64,000 nt of DNA from positions 8,340,262-8,404,261 of the forward strand of contig OX421962.1 of assembly GCA_949128115.1 (NCBI GenBank). The letters are read 5' to 3'. This DNA comes from Anaspis maculata. Taxonomy: Eukaryota; Arthropoda; Insecta; Coleoptera; Scraptiidae. Shown here one piece after another: positions 45,289 to 55,989 of this stretch. The notes under the pieces are model-generated. The model was not told the origin of the DNA and did no database searches. It saw only the letters and a program-made list of their open reading frames with translations. Position 1 is the stretch's first letter; each line of letters begins with the position of its first letter. A program made the position numbers and the translations under genes.

Positions 45289-45742
45289 CGTGTGACTCCG
45301 GCCGTCCGCCAAAGGGTATATCCGCTTTATTCAAACTAACATCACATTTGTACGCTATAGTGGCTATTGTCTTATGGTTTTGCTATCGACATTCTTGTAC
45401 CTTCTTGCTGGCGACTTTGTAGATAACGTAATTTTTATAGAACGAGAGGTCCCCATTGGACTTGGATAACTGTATTTATGTTGCGAACAGGAAAATTTCA
45501 AATTTGAATTCCTGGGTTTTGCACATAAAATTATGGTTACTGGTATAAAAACCCGATAGCGTTCTTTGTGGCGGTGGTTATCGCAGCTGGCGAAATAGGT
45601 ACGTACCAATCGAGTCGCGTTAATCGGTTTGGGTTGGTTATCAGACGTTCAATAATTTGCGGCTTGTGATGAATCCAAACCTCTCTTCTAGACGTAATAT
45701 TTCGTTCATTGTGGTAATAACAGCGACTGGCAATTTCGTATA
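45289..45742. other. Non-coding DNA between foldback elements
   Basis: No gene or element ends recognised. The position is 5' of the Gapvd1 exons in this window, so it is presumably intron. Confidence 0.35.
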
Positions 45743-47899
45743 CAGGGTGATTTATGACTAATGCGACATGGTTGAATGCCAGGTAGAGTACATCAAGGCA
45801 AGTCTATATCTGTGTCAAAAAAATTTTTTTGGTCAGCGGTTACGAAGATACAGGGTGTTTTCTTTGTTTGGGCTCAAATTTCAAAGAGCGATATCATTGC
45901 AACGGTTTGACGAGATCCAACAAAACTTAGAAGAAACAGTCTTCTACTGAGGCTTTTCAAGGTAGCCTATTTCCAGATTGAAAATCCAGGACCGTACTGA
46001 AAGAAAAAATTGTTTGCATTTTTTTGACAGATAACCACATTTTCCGATCGATGTTCGAAAAAAACAGCATCGGATTCGGAAAGTACAGAAAAAATGCTAT
46101 AAAATCAGTTTTTTAAATCGCACGGCACACTTCGACCAGTTTCACAAAAACAGATCAAAGTAAGAACTTGCACACATTTTACAATTTTGCCCTACCTTTT
46201 TTTCCGTGATGTTCGTCAAAATTCATCTGAAATTATTTCTAAAGCTCCTCTGCTGCAAATGTACGAAATAGTCCATTGCCAGAATTGAATATCCAGAATC
46301 CAGGACCGTACTTGGAAAACTTGATTGTTATTTTTTGACGTAAAAGCATATTTTCCGATTATTTTCGGGGGAAATGACATCGGATAAAATGTACTTCCTA
46401 AATCGCACGGCACACTGACCAGATTTACAAAAACAGATGAAACGAAGAACTTGTACTACATTTTATAATTTTGTCTATTTTTCTTTCTTAATGTTCGTCA
46501 AAGTTAATTCTAAGTCATCTCTAAAGCTCCCCTGCTCAAAATTTACAAGATGGTCTATCGCCAGAATTGAAAATCCAGGATCCAGTATCGTAGTTGGAAA
46601 AAATTGTTTTTTTTTACATAATAGCATATTTTCCGATCACTTTCGGGAAAACTTCTTCACTTACAGGAAGATTTTCCTGTAAATATTCAGAAAATATCTA
46701 CAGGAAAAATGCCGGTAAAAAATGCAGGATGGCTGACGCTGATGCTGATGGATGGCATTTCGAAAATCTCTTGTAATGGAACAATTCCAAACGTTGTTTG
46801 TTTTTTGAGTTTCGAAATCTTTTTCACCATTACGTTATTGAAAATCTCACAAACTTTCCTTTCGAGGCCTTTTATTTTGAAGGTAATTATTATTGTGAAA
46901 CAGGTCAAAGTATGCTGTGCGATTTGAGAAGTTCTTTTTACCGGCATTTTTACTGTGGATATTTTCTGAATCCGATGTCATTTTTCCCGAAAATAATCGG
47001 AAAATATGCTCTATGTGTCAAAAAGAACAAATCAGTTTTTTCAAGTACGGTCCTGGATCCTGGATTTTGAATTCCGGCAGTAGGTCATCTCAGAAATTCA
47101 GGAGAGCTTCGGAAAAGATTTCGAATTAATTTTGACGCACATTAGGAAAGAAAGATACAGCAAAATTGTAAAATGTAGTACAAGTTCTTCTTTTCATCTG
47201 TTTTTGTAAAACTAGTCGAAGTGTGCCGTGCGATTTGGGATGTCCATTTCATAGCATTTTTTCTGTACTTTCCAAATCCGATGTCATTTTTGCCAAAAGC
47301 AATCGGATAATATGCTTGCTTTTATGTCAAAAAAAAAACAAGTTTTTCCAAGTACGGTCCTGGATTCTGGATATTCAGTTCAAAAATGGGCTATTTCCCG
47401 TACATTTATAGCTTTGGAAACAATTTCGGATGAATTTTGACAAACATTAGGAAAAAAGGTACGGCAAAATTTGTACAAGCTCTTACTTTGATCTGTTTTT
47501 GTGAGACTGGTCGAAATGTGCCGTGCGATTTGAAAAGCTCCTTTTATAGCATTTTCTTTGTACTTTCCGGGTCCAATGCTGTTTTTCTGAACGTCGAACG
47601 GAAAATGTGATTTTCTGTCAAAAAAATGCAAACAACATTTTTCAAGTACGGTCCTGAATTTTCAATCTAGAGATAGGCCACCTTGAAGAGCCTCAGTAGG
47701 GGAGTGTTTCTTCTGAATTTTGTCGAATTTGGTCAAACCGTGGCAAAGATATCGCACTTTGAAATTCAAGCCCAAACATAGGAAACACCCTGTATCTTCG
47801 TAACCGCTGACCAAAACAATTTTTTTACACAGATTTAGACTTGCCTCAATATCCTCTACCTGGCATTCAACCATGTCGCATTAGTCATTAATCACCCTG
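45743..47899. mobile_element. 2.16-kb foldback transposon, CAGGGTGATT ends, TA duplication
   Basis: The left end CAGGGTGATTTATGACTAAT and the right end, inverted, CAGGGTGATTAATGACTAAT are flanked by TA (45741-45742, 47900-47901). The arms stay inverted through ggtcagcggttacgaagatacagggtg (45831, inverted near 47780). Inside are several copies of a block with tccaggaccgtact, ttttccgat and gatgtcattttt-type motifs, in both orientations. The open frames are short and unlike transposase. Confidence 0.85.
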
Positions 47900-48289
47900 T
47901 ATTTCATTTTTGTAAAATTAGCCAACCGGCTCGTGTTCATTTTCTTTGCCTTTTGTAAATAAAATTCATATTCGTGATTCAAATTTTGCTTTATCTTCAG
48001 TATTGTATTAGTCATTGCTTGATACCAAAATTATTTTGGGAGTTCGGCTCACAATACTGTGGCGCCCCCGACCATCTCAAGAACCCCAGCCTTCTCCACT
48101 GAATAGCTGGCGGGCCGTCTTCCTGAATAAGACAGACCGATAGGTAAGTCACACCGAAAAGGCACGGAGCTTTTTTGGCACGTAACAACCAACATGATAG
48201 GAGAGGAAGTATTGTAATCGTGCAGAAAAGTTGTGAGATTTTGCCGGATATATCCATTTTGAGGTCCCCCAAGACGATTAGGACTATTT

Positions 48290-49800
48290 CCAGAATGATG
48301 TCTTTCTGTACGTGCGTCTACAATCTTCCACGATAACTGCCGAATCGTTGATTCGATCGACTTGAAATTTGGTACAGACATGGTTTCACCGTCGAATGAG
48401 CCCATTGTTTTTTGGCTGTCATCTGTCAAACGGAAGTGTCTCTATCAAAAAATGATAAAAGCTATATCTCACGGAACTTGACTTGCGATATGCCGTTTGA
48501 AATCCCATGAAAAACTGTATTCAGAACAGTTGAAAGTATTGTCCTATCTGTCAAATAATAAAAAATGTCAAAGTTCAAAACTTTACCATTCAATTATTCA
48601 AAATCTATCCGATGGACTGGAATTAAATTTGGCAGGAAGCAACACAACAAAAGAGTCAAATTAAGTCGGCAGTTGCAGTTTTCCACCATTTTCCAGTCGG
48701 GCGTTATGAATTTTTTCAATTTCTCCTAGCCGTTGCCACCTGGGAGGGCCTCTCACCCGTGTTTTGACCAGGAAGACTCGCTTCTGATGCAGAACTCAAC
48801 TCAAAAATTCATTTTTGCTCGGGGATCGACTTTTTCTGAAAAATTTCTGAATATCGAAAGTAGATTGGATTGGGCGTCGTTTAGACTCATTTTCAAAATC
48901 GACACGGTTCTGGTTTTCCGACGGTGATTTTTTCAAAATGAAATTTGCACATTCCGTGATTTTGAAAAAACGGCAGTGCAAACTTCAACATGCGGTGAGT
49001 CCCACGAAATGTTCATTTCCGGGGCAAACATGCAGGGAATGAAAGTTGCAGAAAATATTCAATTAATTTTTGGGGAAAATTTTTCGAAATCGGACCTACC
49101 TACGGTTTTCGAGTTCTCCTCTATGGAAAACTGCATATTTTTCTACTTTTTATCCTGTGAACAGATGTTCACCATTTTCTTTTAAACAAGACCAACCAAC
49201 CATTTTTTTCTGATTTCCCGGGAATTTTTCGTTTGGAAATGTAAAACGGGCCTTGGTTTTCAAGACCGGACTTGAATGATGGAGCTTAAAGCTGGGTTCC
49301 CAGATGCGAATATTCGGACAGAAAATGCGATTTTATATGTGGAATTTTGAATTCGAGGGCTCTGATTGGCCAATATGACGACTTTGACATTAAATTTCGC
49401 ATTTTTGGTCCGAATATTCGCAACTGGGAATCCAGCTTTATAAGAAGCTATAATTTACAATTTTTACAGTAAGATCATTTGGAATAAGATTGGAGGTCTT
49501 CCCGGAAAAAGTCAAATTTTCCTGGCAAAATTTCCAGTTCCTGCAACTTCCAACTTCCCACCCGGGGCCCTATTCTTGAAACGGGGAACAAAGTTTACAT
49601 GTGTAGTTGCTAGGCAAGGGCCTATCATAGCTTTCCTTGTATAGCAACACCGCATGAGAACTTTGTTCCCCGTTTCAAGAATAAGGCCCCTGAAGGGAGG
49701 TTTCGGAGAAAAATTTCCATAGGTTCCTGGAAACTAGTCCAGAAAGTTTTATGGTGACACGGCCGATTTTTCTTTTCTTTTTTCATTTCTGCAATAATTT
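48290..49800 (+). repeat. Dispersed repeat, copy 2
   Basis: The direct counterpart of 23450-25190, sharing ccgttgccacctgggagggc (48729), gactcgcttctgatgcagaa (48775) and ggggatcgactttttctg (48821). It is interrupted at 49564-49690 by a hairpin element that has no counterpart in copy 1. No intact frame. Confidence 0.6.
49564..49690. mobile_element. 127-bp hairpin MITE
   Basis: GGGGCCCTATTCTTGAAACG at the left is inverted at the right (cgtttcaagaataaggcccc). AACAAAGTT is also inverted, and the loop contains gctaggcaaggg. It sits inside dispersed-repeat copy 2, where copy 1 has no such insert. Confidence 0.75.
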
Positions 49801-50404
49801 GCTTAGAGTAGAAAATCATTGAATGGTTTGACCGCCACCGTAGTCGCGGCCTATATCTGCGCTTCAGTGTGCCGGAGCCTTTATTGGTATCGGTTTCTTC
49901 GTTTCATGTCAGCCACTCTTCCTTATCGTTATTGCCTGCCGCACTAGGCCGTTGCATTTTTTTCACCAAACCACGGATAATGTACAAATAATAATTTTGG
50001 AACCATGGTTTAAATTCTTCCACAAGCTCCAAACATCAGTCGGCTACGAACGCCGCGGTTTTTCCCGATTTACTCGGTTGCTTTGGTCAAGAAATGATGT
50101 CACTATTGTCACTAGTAAAATTATAGATCAAACTCAGTTCAAAATAAATGAGAGATGCTACAAATACAGGGTTTTTATTCAAGAGAACATCAAACGATTC
50201 CTCTGCAGTCAAAGTATGAATATTATATAGACACATAAACTAACGAAACACGTGATATAAAAAATGTAACACAAGACACAAACGTGATTAATAGTGCGAT
50301 TCTGTGAAAAATAACATTCCATAAACGCTCTGTTGTGTAAAAAATCCCATCTGCTGTTGCCTAGGTGATAACAGCGTAACAGAGCCTTTATGTAATGTAA
50401 TTTT
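49801..50404. other. Space downstream of the ankyrin-repeat gene
   Basis: No coding content recognised. A minus-strand AATAAA (plus-strand tttatt at 50174-50179) lies about 225 bp after the ankyrin gene stop and may be its poly(A) signal. Confidence 0.4.
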
Positions 50405-50878
50405 TTAAAGAATCGCACCATAAATCAAACAATCGTTCAACAACTCGAGCAGTTCGGAATTTCCAACAATGTAAGCCCAACGCAAGGCATCTCGACCGCT
50501 ATCATCCAGAATCCACAAATCGCAATTGCCCGTTTCTATCAGCAATTTTGCCACCTCGTTTTGATTATCCATGATGGCCATCATCAGGGGCGTGCAGCCT
50601 CTCAGTTCCGTACAATTCACATCGACACCCCAATCCAACAAGTAACGGACGATTTCGGTTCTTCTGAAAAGTATGGCGATAAAAATCGGAGCCAGTCTCA
50701 AGTGGAGTACGACCGGAATGTGCAGGTACAAGTCCATGTCGTAAGAGTACGTGTCGTCCAGCCATTTCAGGGTGTAAAGTTGATCGTTCATTATTGCGTA
50801 AGCAAGAGCGGTGTCCAGATATAGTCGTGATTCTTCGATGTCCTCTGAGCTTTCAGGTGGCGGCGTCAATGATCCCAT
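50405..50878 (-). CDS. Ankyrin-repeat protein, single exon, 157 residues
   Basis: An uninterrupted frame with ATG in good context (cacaaaATGG). Residues about 60-90 (APIFIAILFRRTEIVRYLLD), 92-125 (RGCTPLMMAIMDNQNEVAKL) and 126-155 (DDSGRDALRWAYIVGNSELL) are ankyrin-type repeats; the TPLMMAI and EVAKLLIE motifs are canonical. The N-terminal 55 residues, starting MGSLTPPPESSEDIEESRL, are acidic and Ser/Pro-rich. Ankyrin repeats bind proteins; the partner and role are unknown. No signal peptide or membrane span. It is intronless, on the same strand as Gapvd1 and upstream of the exons seen here, so it may be nested in a Gapvd1 intron or be a retrocopy. I do not recognise an orthologue. Confidence 0.85.
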   Translation of the reverse strand: MGSLTPPPESSEDIEESRLYLDTALAYAIMNDQLYTLKWLDDTYSYDMDLYLHIPVVLHLRLAPIFIAILFRRTEIVRYLLDWGVDVNCTELRGCTPLMMAIMDNQNEVAKLLIETGNCDLWILDDSGRDALRWAYIVGNSELLELLNDCLIYGAIL

Positions 50879-51240
50879 TTTGTGAATTCAATTCATGAAT
50901 AACCGGTCGCAATTTGATCGCCGAGTAGCGGTGCACATAAAAAACCACGAGAAAACATCCGCCTCAACAAAAAAATTAGCGATTACGATAAGAGTTTGTG
51001 AACACAATTTGAAGAAAACAATAAGAAGCTATGAACAATTGCCAAAGGCGACTTTCTGCAAGAACTCGTTGTTAAGGAGCACAAGACAAACTCAGTACAA
51101 ACTCAGTTTTGAGGATCAAAGAATAGGCGCCGAAAGCGATCCAGTGCCGAGGCTGAACTCTACGAGGCTAAAAACAATGGCCGAAGGCGACTTAAAAGCC
51201 TATAGTCCACCTTTTTTACCATATCGTTGCAACTACACTA
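50879..51240. promoter_or_regulatory. Presumed promoter region of the ankyrin-repeat gene
   Basis: Upstream of the minus-strand ATG at 50878. A phrase near 51030 (gaacaattgccaaaggcgac) is partly repeated near 51173 (acaatggccgaaggcgac). No TATA box is evident at the proper distance. The assignment is by position only. Confidence 0.3.
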
Positions 51241-51420
51241 ATCCTATGAGGTAAGTGTAGTTGTACTGCAAGAGTACTGCAGTGGCAATGAAGCCGCATC
51301 CACACAGAGGTTATTGTACTTGTACTGCAAGGACACCGCGGTGGCAACAAATCCGCATCCACACAGAGGTAACTGTAGTTGCGCTGCTTCTACAGTTCTT
51401 CTACTGTTCTTACTTTGCAT
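51241..51420 (+). repeat. Short tandem repeat with TTGTACTGCAAG and CCGCATCCACACAGAGG
   Basis: About three partial copies, 60-66 bp apart, of tgtagttgtactgcaag...gtggcaa...ccgcatccacacagaggt. The same motifs mark the start of the large tandem units (51712, 54630, 59680), so this is an older or truncated piece of that family. Confidence 0.65.
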
Positions 51421-52362
51421 AGAATTAGTGCGGACCTAGCCACATGACACGTGGACTGCCGGCCTGCCGCACCAACCGTCAACAGCTCTTTCTTGTTAAC
51501 TTTTAAAATTTGGCATTTGCATTTCGCAGCAGCAGTTTCGCACTCTCAGCTCAGTCGTATCTCATGATGCGCGGGCAAGACAATTGGTGGGGGGACTGCA
51601 GAAAACTATAAACCTTCAACCTTGTGCCATCCCAACTGCACTCCCACTGCCACTCGTTTCTTAGCGTAACACTAATATAGGATTTAGATAGATAATATAG
51701 TTATTGTGATTGTACTGCAAGGGTGCTGTGGTTGTACTGCAAGGGCAGAAGTAATAAAGCCGCATCCACATCAAGGAGGTTATAATTATAGCAGGAGGGA
51801 GCATGAGCTCAAAAAAGTGAAGCCATGTGACGTCACGTTCTGTGTATGCAATCCGCAACATACGAACCACACGAAGGCACACGAGTTACAGAAGTCTATC
51901 CCACAGAATTATACAGCAAAGTGACAGCATCGTTCGTTTTTATGGTTAAATTTTTTCATTTGTCAGTTTCGCACTTCAATGTGGCATTTTCAATCGCTTT
52001 TAGGGCTTTCGAATGGAAAACCACAGCGGTTGCCGTCTATAAACAGTTTTTTCAAGGAGAAGACAATCCAAAATAGGAAATACTCTGTTGCATAAGTAAG
52101 TGCACCTAGCGATGATAAATTTTGAAGTTACGAATTTTCCCAATTCAAGGTTTGCATCTCCGAATGATTGATTATATTCTCTGCGACGTGTGCCCTTGTC
52201 CAGTGCCTAATTGAAAAGGACATCACCGCCTTGCAAACTCATGGAGGACCAAACAAATGAAAAGCTCGAGCAAGCCAAAGGCCAAAGTATACGTCCTGCA
52301 CTGCACACTGCACAGCTGCTGTATACCTACCTGTTTAACTCAGTATATGTACCAATATTATT

Positions 52363-52384
52363 GTACGTACGTACGTACCTACGT
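52363..52384. repeat. GTAC microsatellite
   Basis: About five GTAC/CTAC repeats within the larger transposon. Confidence 0.7.
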
Positions 52385-52639
52385 GTATGTTGTGCTAGTG
52401 TGCACCTACACTGATAATTCATAATAATAAAATGGAAGAAAGTCAAATAATAGGTAAGCAAGAGTCAGAAACTTCACAAAATTTTGATAATATTGGTTTT
52501 ATCTTTTTCAAATTTAAGGATGCCTATCTTTTGATTCCACATTCACGATTGAAGAGAAGATACTGCCTTCAACTTAAGAAGAAACTAAACAAAGAAAAGA
52601 AGTCACTTGAAATATGAGCGCCTCGACCTAGTCCACCTG

Positions 52640-53720
52640 CAAGTGGATGATTTGATTAAGTGGAAGTGTACTACTGGTGGTCTCTGAAGAAGTAATGGAT
52701 AGATGTAGTGAATATTTCCAAGAGTTACTGAGTGCACAACCAAGATACACTGATGAAGACGACATTAATTAAAAAAATACGATCGAAGACAGAAATGGAA
52801 GGATGGTAAGAGAAGACCTGAAATAAGCATTCCTGAAATTATGGAAGCAAAGCTCCTGGACATGATAAATTCACATTCGAGATGATAAATAGCTTAGGAG
52901 AAGAAGGAAAAAGGTTGCTGCTGGAAATCTACAATAAAGCATATTGAAAGAAAAAGGGATTCCTTACAAGTATGCAAACCATAGAAGCATCACCTTGCTA
53001 AACATGCCAATGAAAATATACAAATACTGGGAAAGAAACTGAGTAAGACAATTGAGCCAACGTTGCTTAACACTCAGAGTAGACTTCGAAAAAAAGGTAG
53101 CATGCAAAGTTCCATCTTCACAGTGCAAAAAATAATTCAGAGAGCACGAGGAGTTAAATAGAAACTAATTAGTGCTATAAGAAGTCTGTACAAGAATACC
53201 ACCAGTAATATGTACTACTATGTAGGTACTGTACTATGCAATGAACAAGAGACATTAATAAACGAAAAAGAAGTAACAAAGAAGACCATAAGCTGAAAGT
53301 ATATAAGACGATTTTCAGATCAATACTGACTGATGGTCCACGGAAGTGAGACATAGAGGTCTTATCTTAGAGAATGCAGAAGGAGCGTGAAGCAATAGGA
53401 ATGCAGTATATACCTGCGAAGTAAAAAAAAAACATACACTGACCCTGAAGAGACACAATTCGTAACCCTGAGTAAGAAAAGAGCTAAAGATTAAGCCTGT
53501 AACGAAATTTCTGGATAAGAGACAACTGTTGGTGAGGACGCCTACAAAGCATGAATGAGGACAGACCAGTAGAACAGATATGGGAAGCAAGAATGACAGG
53601 GAAAAGAAATCAGAGAAGACAGAAAGAAAAAAGGAATAAAGGAAAAACGCTGATAAAGACAAGAGACGATGAGCCAAGCTCATACATCAAGCAAAATTTG
53701 ATAATGTCGAGAAAAAAATG
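52640..53720 (+). pseudogene. Decayed non-LTR retrotransposon (reverse transcriptase to C-terminal region)
   Basis: Broken frames carry family phrases in order: ANHRSITLLNMPMKIYKYW (reverse transcriptase start, near 52978), KLISAIRSLYKNTTSNMY (near 53160), VTKKTI-KLKVYKTIF (near 53276) and MNEDRPVEQIWEARMTGKRN (near 53554), followed by a basic stretch. These suit RTE/Jockey-like endonuclease-reverse transcriptases. Several frameshifts, stops and deletions leave it inactive, and the catalytic YxDD block is missing. Confidence 0.75.
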
Positions 53721-53775
53721 AGTATTATTGTTGATACTTTATGAGAATGTTACATTTTTATTTGTATTATCCACA

Positions 53776-54100
53776 CTACACCGCAAAATAAAAGGATATT
53801 GATAAATATAATACAAATATCGACTGCCACATCTTCTCATTATAGGTGTTGCACCTCTTCTGTTTCCTCTCAATCCTTGTCATCCATTCCAGCCCCTTTT
53901 CGTTCTCTCCCAACAATTGACTCAGAGTTCTGCCCTCCTTCAGCGATTCTTGACAAGACCTCAAGTGCTCCATCGTCTCTACCTTCCTTCCACAACACGA
54001 CATACCCTGGTAGCTACTCGACGTCAGTACCTCATCACCACACCAAAACCTTGCAAATCGTTGCTTCCGGCCTTCAAGTTCGGATTAGACGTGCATCTAG
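53776..54100 (-). pseudogene. C-terminal fragment of a second non-LTR retrotransposon
   Basis: The minus strand encodes QRFARFWCGDEVLT followed by MSCCGRKVETMEHLRSCQES and ENEKGLEWMTRIERKQKR, a Cys/His-containing C-terminal region typical of R1/I-like open reading frame 2 proteins (C-x2-C...H...C pattern). It is separate from, and in opposite orientation to, the fragment at 52640-53720. Confidence 0.65.
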
Positions 54101-54889
54101 ACACTTTGTCTTGTAGCTCCTTGTATTTTTGGTTTGGAATATCTAGGGTCTTGTACTTATCTTGTTTCCCTTCACAAGCTTCTGTTCGTCTCTGTTTCTG
54201 CTTTCTACTTCTGCTGCGCTATGCTCTTTCGATTTTTCTATTTAAAAAATTTGTTTCTGAGCAGCGACCGCTGGTGGTGTCGGCATCCAAAAGCCATGAA
54301 AGCGACTGGATCCGTCATTATGAAAATGAGAAATTGGCAAACGAAAAACACAAACTGACTGAATTCTGTCTGAACCTTGGTCTGAACCAGGGATCACGCG
54401 TCTGAACGAAAAACTGACTGATTCTGTCACTTTGCTTTCGCAGTGTCAGATTCGTGATTCTGTGGGATAGACCTCTGTGTCAGTTACTCGAGTGCCTTCG
54501 TGTGGTTCGTATGTTGCGGATTGCATACTCAAATACCGCTTTCCCCTTACCCCGACCCGCATCAAATTTCCTCGCCTACAAGCTGGGTTACGTTCCCTCC
54601 TGCTATTATAACCTCCTTGATCCACATAGCGGTTACTGTAGTTGCACTGCAAGGGGACTGCAATGGCAATATCAAGTCATGACGACACGATGATCACTTG
54701 GCAACCAAATAGAATAAATTTCAGTGATTCAAAACGGGGCTTCGATAGCTTCTGGTTCTTTCAGTGATATTTTGATAGAGCTAAATGGATTTACATCATA
54801 TTCTGTTAGATTATAGTAGATTTTAAGTGATATTTTAGCAACAAATATATATTTTGGTCTTATCCGATTTGAAAGATTCAAAGTGGTAA

Positions 54890-55722
54890 TAGACCTATTC
54901 GGTGAAAACGAGAGAGACAGACTTATACAGCAATCTGTGTGAGAAAAGAGACACAAAGCGAGTTGCGCGCGCATCTGAACGACCATCTAGGGAAATTCAG
55001 CATGAGGTTTGCGCTCCTGATATTCCCTGTATATTTCATTTTTGACGGAGCATGTGGATTAAGACTTCAACTGCCGTCATTTTGACGTTTACGCCAGTGA
55101 GAATTCACTGCTGAATGATGAGGTGACCTCCACTCAACATGGAACAAGATGTGTGCCAGGGCTACCTCTCTAAAGGAAGGAGAGGCAGAGACCGTGTAAC
55201 CGCAAAACATACAGGTCAGCAGCATTCCCACCTATTACAGAACATGTATTCCGGGTCAACCTCATGGAAGAAGCTTTGCATCCTTTGTCACCGACAGCAA
55301 CTCTTCGAGAGCCTAGAGAACTACCACTATGATCTGTAAGTGCTCCCAGAAGGTGACAGTAGCCGAAGACAGACCGACCTGTGAGAATTTGTCACACTAT
55401 CGCGGACAGAAACACTCAAAGGAACTGGGGAGTCTGGGAGCTACTAGGTACTGTCCGTGTTTTCCGCGATCGCCGGGGACTTCTAATCCAACCACATCTT
55501 GTTGCTTTTAACCACTCTTCTTTCAAGGTGATGTTTGCAGAGAGCATACATAGTATGTACCAGGGATCACGCGTATGTACCATACACTCATCCCTTCAAC
55601 TGTTTGACACTTTGACTTTGATTTTTCCAAGGATGTCATTTTTCACCATTTCACCTGACCGTTATCATGGCACCGAGTCGTGCAGATGCGCGCGCAGACC
55701 AGGTAAAACTGAATGGGTGTAT
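54890..55722. mobile_element. Insert present in tandem copy A only
   Basis: Copy B reads straight through (ggtaatttgatag, 59995-60007), whereas copy A has about 830 bp at this point. The ends are weakly similar when inverted (cctattcggtgaaaac and cccattcagttttacc), and gcgcgcgcatctg near 54966 is inverted near 55685. The target duplication is unclear (TA or AT). It could instead be sequence deleted from copy B. Confidence 0.5.
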
Positions 55723-55989
55723 TTGATAGATATTTTGGGTTTTCGGTGATATTATGACTTGTTTTAGTGATTTCAATTGCTATTGTGATGGACTGCGTCA
55801 CTATCCTAGTGACTTGTAACATATATCAATCATCTCTAGTGACACATCACATTACCTGTTACCTGTTCTAGTGATTTTGAGCAGCTTTCATGTTTTCATT
55901 TATACTATAAAAATGCTTCCAGAAATACCTTGACAAATTTCGATGGTTTTATTTGACATTTTGTCAGGTTTTCAGTAAATTAAGCGATA

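Larger units (their letters stand above)
51772..54619. mobile_element. 2.85-kb transposon with CAAGGAGGTTATAAT ends and 8-bp duplication
   Basis: The ends CAAGGAGGTTATAATTATAG and, inverted, CAAGGAGGTTATAATAGCAG begin inverted repeats of about 190 bp (through cacgaaggcacacgagtta near 51870, inverted near 54480). It is flanked by a perfect 8-bp duplication ATCCACAT (51764-51771, 54620-54627). The unoccupied site ATCTACAT is at 59731-59738 in copy B. Inside are remnants of two reverse transcriptases. An 8-bp duplication fits hAT, P or Merlin elements; I cannot choose between them. Confidence 0.88.

Noticed and set aside
53917..54405. A 162-codon plus-strand frame
   Set aside because: It is antisense to a retrotransposon C-terminal remnant and has no recognisable domain.
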